Of a stretch of DNA of 5,829 nt, positions 4,860-5,829 are shown piece by piece. The notes under the pieces are model-generated. The model had not been told where the DNA came from. It saw only the letters and a program-made list of their open reading frames with translations, and did no database searches. This stretch comes from JAMXLO01 sp041487355 (GTDB lineage: Bacteria; Pseudomonadota; Alphaproteobacteria; Acetobacterales; Acetobacteraceae). The position numbers and the translations under genes were made by a program. Position 1 is the stretch's first letter. Each line of letters begins with the position of its first letter. The DNA is taken from assembly GCA_041487355.1 (NCBI GenBank), contig JBGPND010000286.1, positions 1 to 5,829 on the forward strand, in the 5' to 3' direction.

Positions 4860-5741
4860 ATGCCGCACGCGACGACCGATGACGGTGTGCGCCTCTACTA
4901 CGAAGAGACGGGTTCCGGCACACCGGTGATCTTCGTGCATGAATATGCCGGCGACTACCGGAGCTGGGAGCCGCAGATGCGGCATTTCGGCCAGCGCTAC
5001 CGCGCCATCACTTACAATGCGCGCGGCTATCCGCCGTCCGACGTGCCCGAGGAGGTGGCGAAGTATTCGCAGGCCCGCGCCGCCGACGACATCAGTTCCG
5101 TGCTCGATCACCTGAAGATCGACAAGGCGCACGTGGTCGGCCTGTCGATGGGTGGTTTCGCCACGCTGCACTACGGATTCCGTCACCCGACGCGCGCCCT
5201 GTCGCTGTGTGTGGCGGGTTGCGGCTATGGCGCCGAGAAGGAGCAGCGCACGCGCTTCCGTGCCGAAGCGGAGACGATTGCCGCTTTCATCGCCGAGCAG
5301 GGCATGGAGGTGTTCGCGGCGAAGTATGCCTACGGGCCGACGCGCGTGCAGTTCGAGAACAAGGACCCGCGCGGCTTTGCCGAGTTCAAGCGAATGCTGG
5401 CGGAGCATTCGGCGGTTGGTGCGCACAACACGCAGCTCGGCGTGCAGCGCGAGCGGCCCTCCTTGTACGATCTGGTGGACCAGATGAAGGCGCTCACGCT
5501 GCCGACCTTGATCCTGACCGGCGATGAGGACTGGCCGTGTCTGCAGCCCGGCCTGCTGATGAAGCAGACCATCGCGAGTGCCGCGCTGTCGGTGATGCCG
5601 AATTGCGGCCACGCGATCAACATCGAGGACCCCGACGAGTTCAACCGCATCGTCGGCGCGTTCATCGCTCAGGTGGATGCCGGGCGGTGGCCGACCCGCG
5701 ACCCGCGCGCCATGTCAGCGTCGATCACCGGGATGCGGTAG
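4860..5741 (+). CDS. Alpha/beta hydrolase (substrate unknown)
   Basis: The 293-residue product is a typical single-domain alpha/beta hydrolase with no signal peptide. The nucleophile elbow is GLSMGG (94-99, Ser96). The acid is most likely Asp224 in LTGDEDWP (219-226), and the base is His251 in NCGHAIN (248-254). The triad is complete. The oxyanion-loop motif after strand 3, usually HG, reads VHEYAGDYRSWEPQ (26-39), with Glu28 in place of the Gly. YNARGYPPSDVP (52-63) follows, and a cap domain lies at about 125-205. The closest familiar enzymes are 3-oxoadipate enol-lactonase and meta-cleavage product hydrolases, but no specific substrate can be assigned. It starts 11 bases after folE and is probably translated with it, which may reflect a shared role or only shared transcription. 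A palindrome follows 13 bases after its stop. Confidence 0.85.
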   Translation: MPHATTDDGVRLYYEETGSGTPVIFVHEYAGDYRSWEPQMRHFGQRYRAITYNARGYPPSDVPEEVAKYSQARAADDISSVLDHLKIDKAHVVGLSMGGFATLHYGFRHPTRALSLCVAGCGYGAEKEQRTRFRAEAETIAAFIAEQGMEVFAAKYAYGPTRVQFENKDPRGFAEFKRMLAEHSAVGAHNTQLGVQRERPSLYDLVDQMKALTLPTLILTGDEDWPCLQPGLLMKQTIASAALSVMPNCGHAINIEDPDEFNRIVGAFIAQVDAGRWPTRDPRAMSASITGMR

Positions 5742-5754
5742 CGCGGACGTGTCA

Positions 5755-5829
5755 TTGCGAGGAGCGCAGCGACGCGGCAATCTCGGGGGCGTGCTCCACG
5801 AGATTGCCGCGTCGCTGCGCTCCTCGCAA
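5755..5829. repeat. Perfect 31-bp inverted repeat at the right edge (dispersed palindromic element, possible terminator)
   Basis: The left arm (5755-5785, starting TTGCGAGGAGCGCAGCGACG) and the right arm (5799-5829) are exact reverse complements over 31 bases, around a 13-base spacer. The left arm is preceded by GTCA. The TCATTGCGAGGAGCGCAGCGA-like sequence recalls a dispersed intergenic palindrome common in alphaproteobacterial genomes (recollection, not a search). The right arm ends on the last base of the window, so the repeat may extend further. Lying 13 bases after the hydrolase stop codon, the RNA hairpin could act as a bidirectional terminator or 3' stabiliser, although no U-run is visible. 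Confidence 0.85.

Noticed and set aside
3598..4923. A 441-codon open frame on the - strand opposite apaG and folE
   Set aside because: It overlaps two well-supported genes completely and spans their intergenic gap. Its composition is that of a shadow frame, with no motif.
4596..5612. A 338-codon open frame on the - strand opposite folE and the hydrolase
   Set aside because: It is a shadow of two genes with intact catalytic residues and has no domain of its own.

Overview
The window is a high-GC stretch with every supported gene on the + strand. It looks like a chromosomal segment of an alphaproteobacterium, most likely of the Acetobacteraceae/Rhodospirillales type. The reasons are the base composition, a SAM-II riboswitch in front of metZ, metZ next to apaG, and a dispersed palindrome of the kind common in alphaproteobacterial intergenic DNA. 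The assignment to Acetobacteraceae is inference; no 16S or other taxonomic marker is present.

Layout. (1) Positions 2-376 hold the last 124 codons of an AMP-forming adenylation domain of the NRPS type, running in from the left edge and ending without a carrier domain. (2) A 215-bp, comparatively AT-rich gap leads to a 444-residue protein (592-1926) made of RTX-like Gly/Asp repeats. It ends in a serralysin-like segment and a His/Asp-rich tail and is probably a secreted or surface calcium-binding protein. A strong GC hairpin (1948-1977) follows it. (3) A SAM-II riboswitch (2028-2085) with a plausible anti-Shine-Dalgarno switch precedes metZ, O-succinylhomoserine sulfhydrylase (2155-3372). (4) A 327-bp gap holds two hairpins and a pair of 30-bp REP-like arms in inverted orientation (3467-3601). 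(5) apaG (3700-4104), folE (GTP cyclohydrolase I, GTG start, 4207-4848) and an alpha/beta hydrolase (4860-5741) follow. The hydrolase ribosome binding site overlaps the folE stop codon. (6) The window ends in a perfect 31-bp inverted repeat (5755-5829) that reaches the last base.

How the genes work together. metZ makes homocysteine for methionine and SAM synthesis, and SAM should feed back on it through the riboswitch. folE starts the tetrahydrofolate (or pterin) pathway, and methyl-tetrahydrofolate is needed to convert homocysteine to methionine. The metZ and folE neighbourhood is therefore metabolically coherent, though the repeat-bearing gap argues against one simple operon. folE and the hydrolase are very probably co-transcribed and translationally coupled. 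The adenylation and RTX genes look like a separate accessory unit. No phage, transposase, CRISPR, tRNA or rRNA was seen. The most notable items are the riboswitch with its competing helices, the RTX-like protein with its metal-binding-like tail, and the two inverted-repeat elements. I found no convincing wholly new system.
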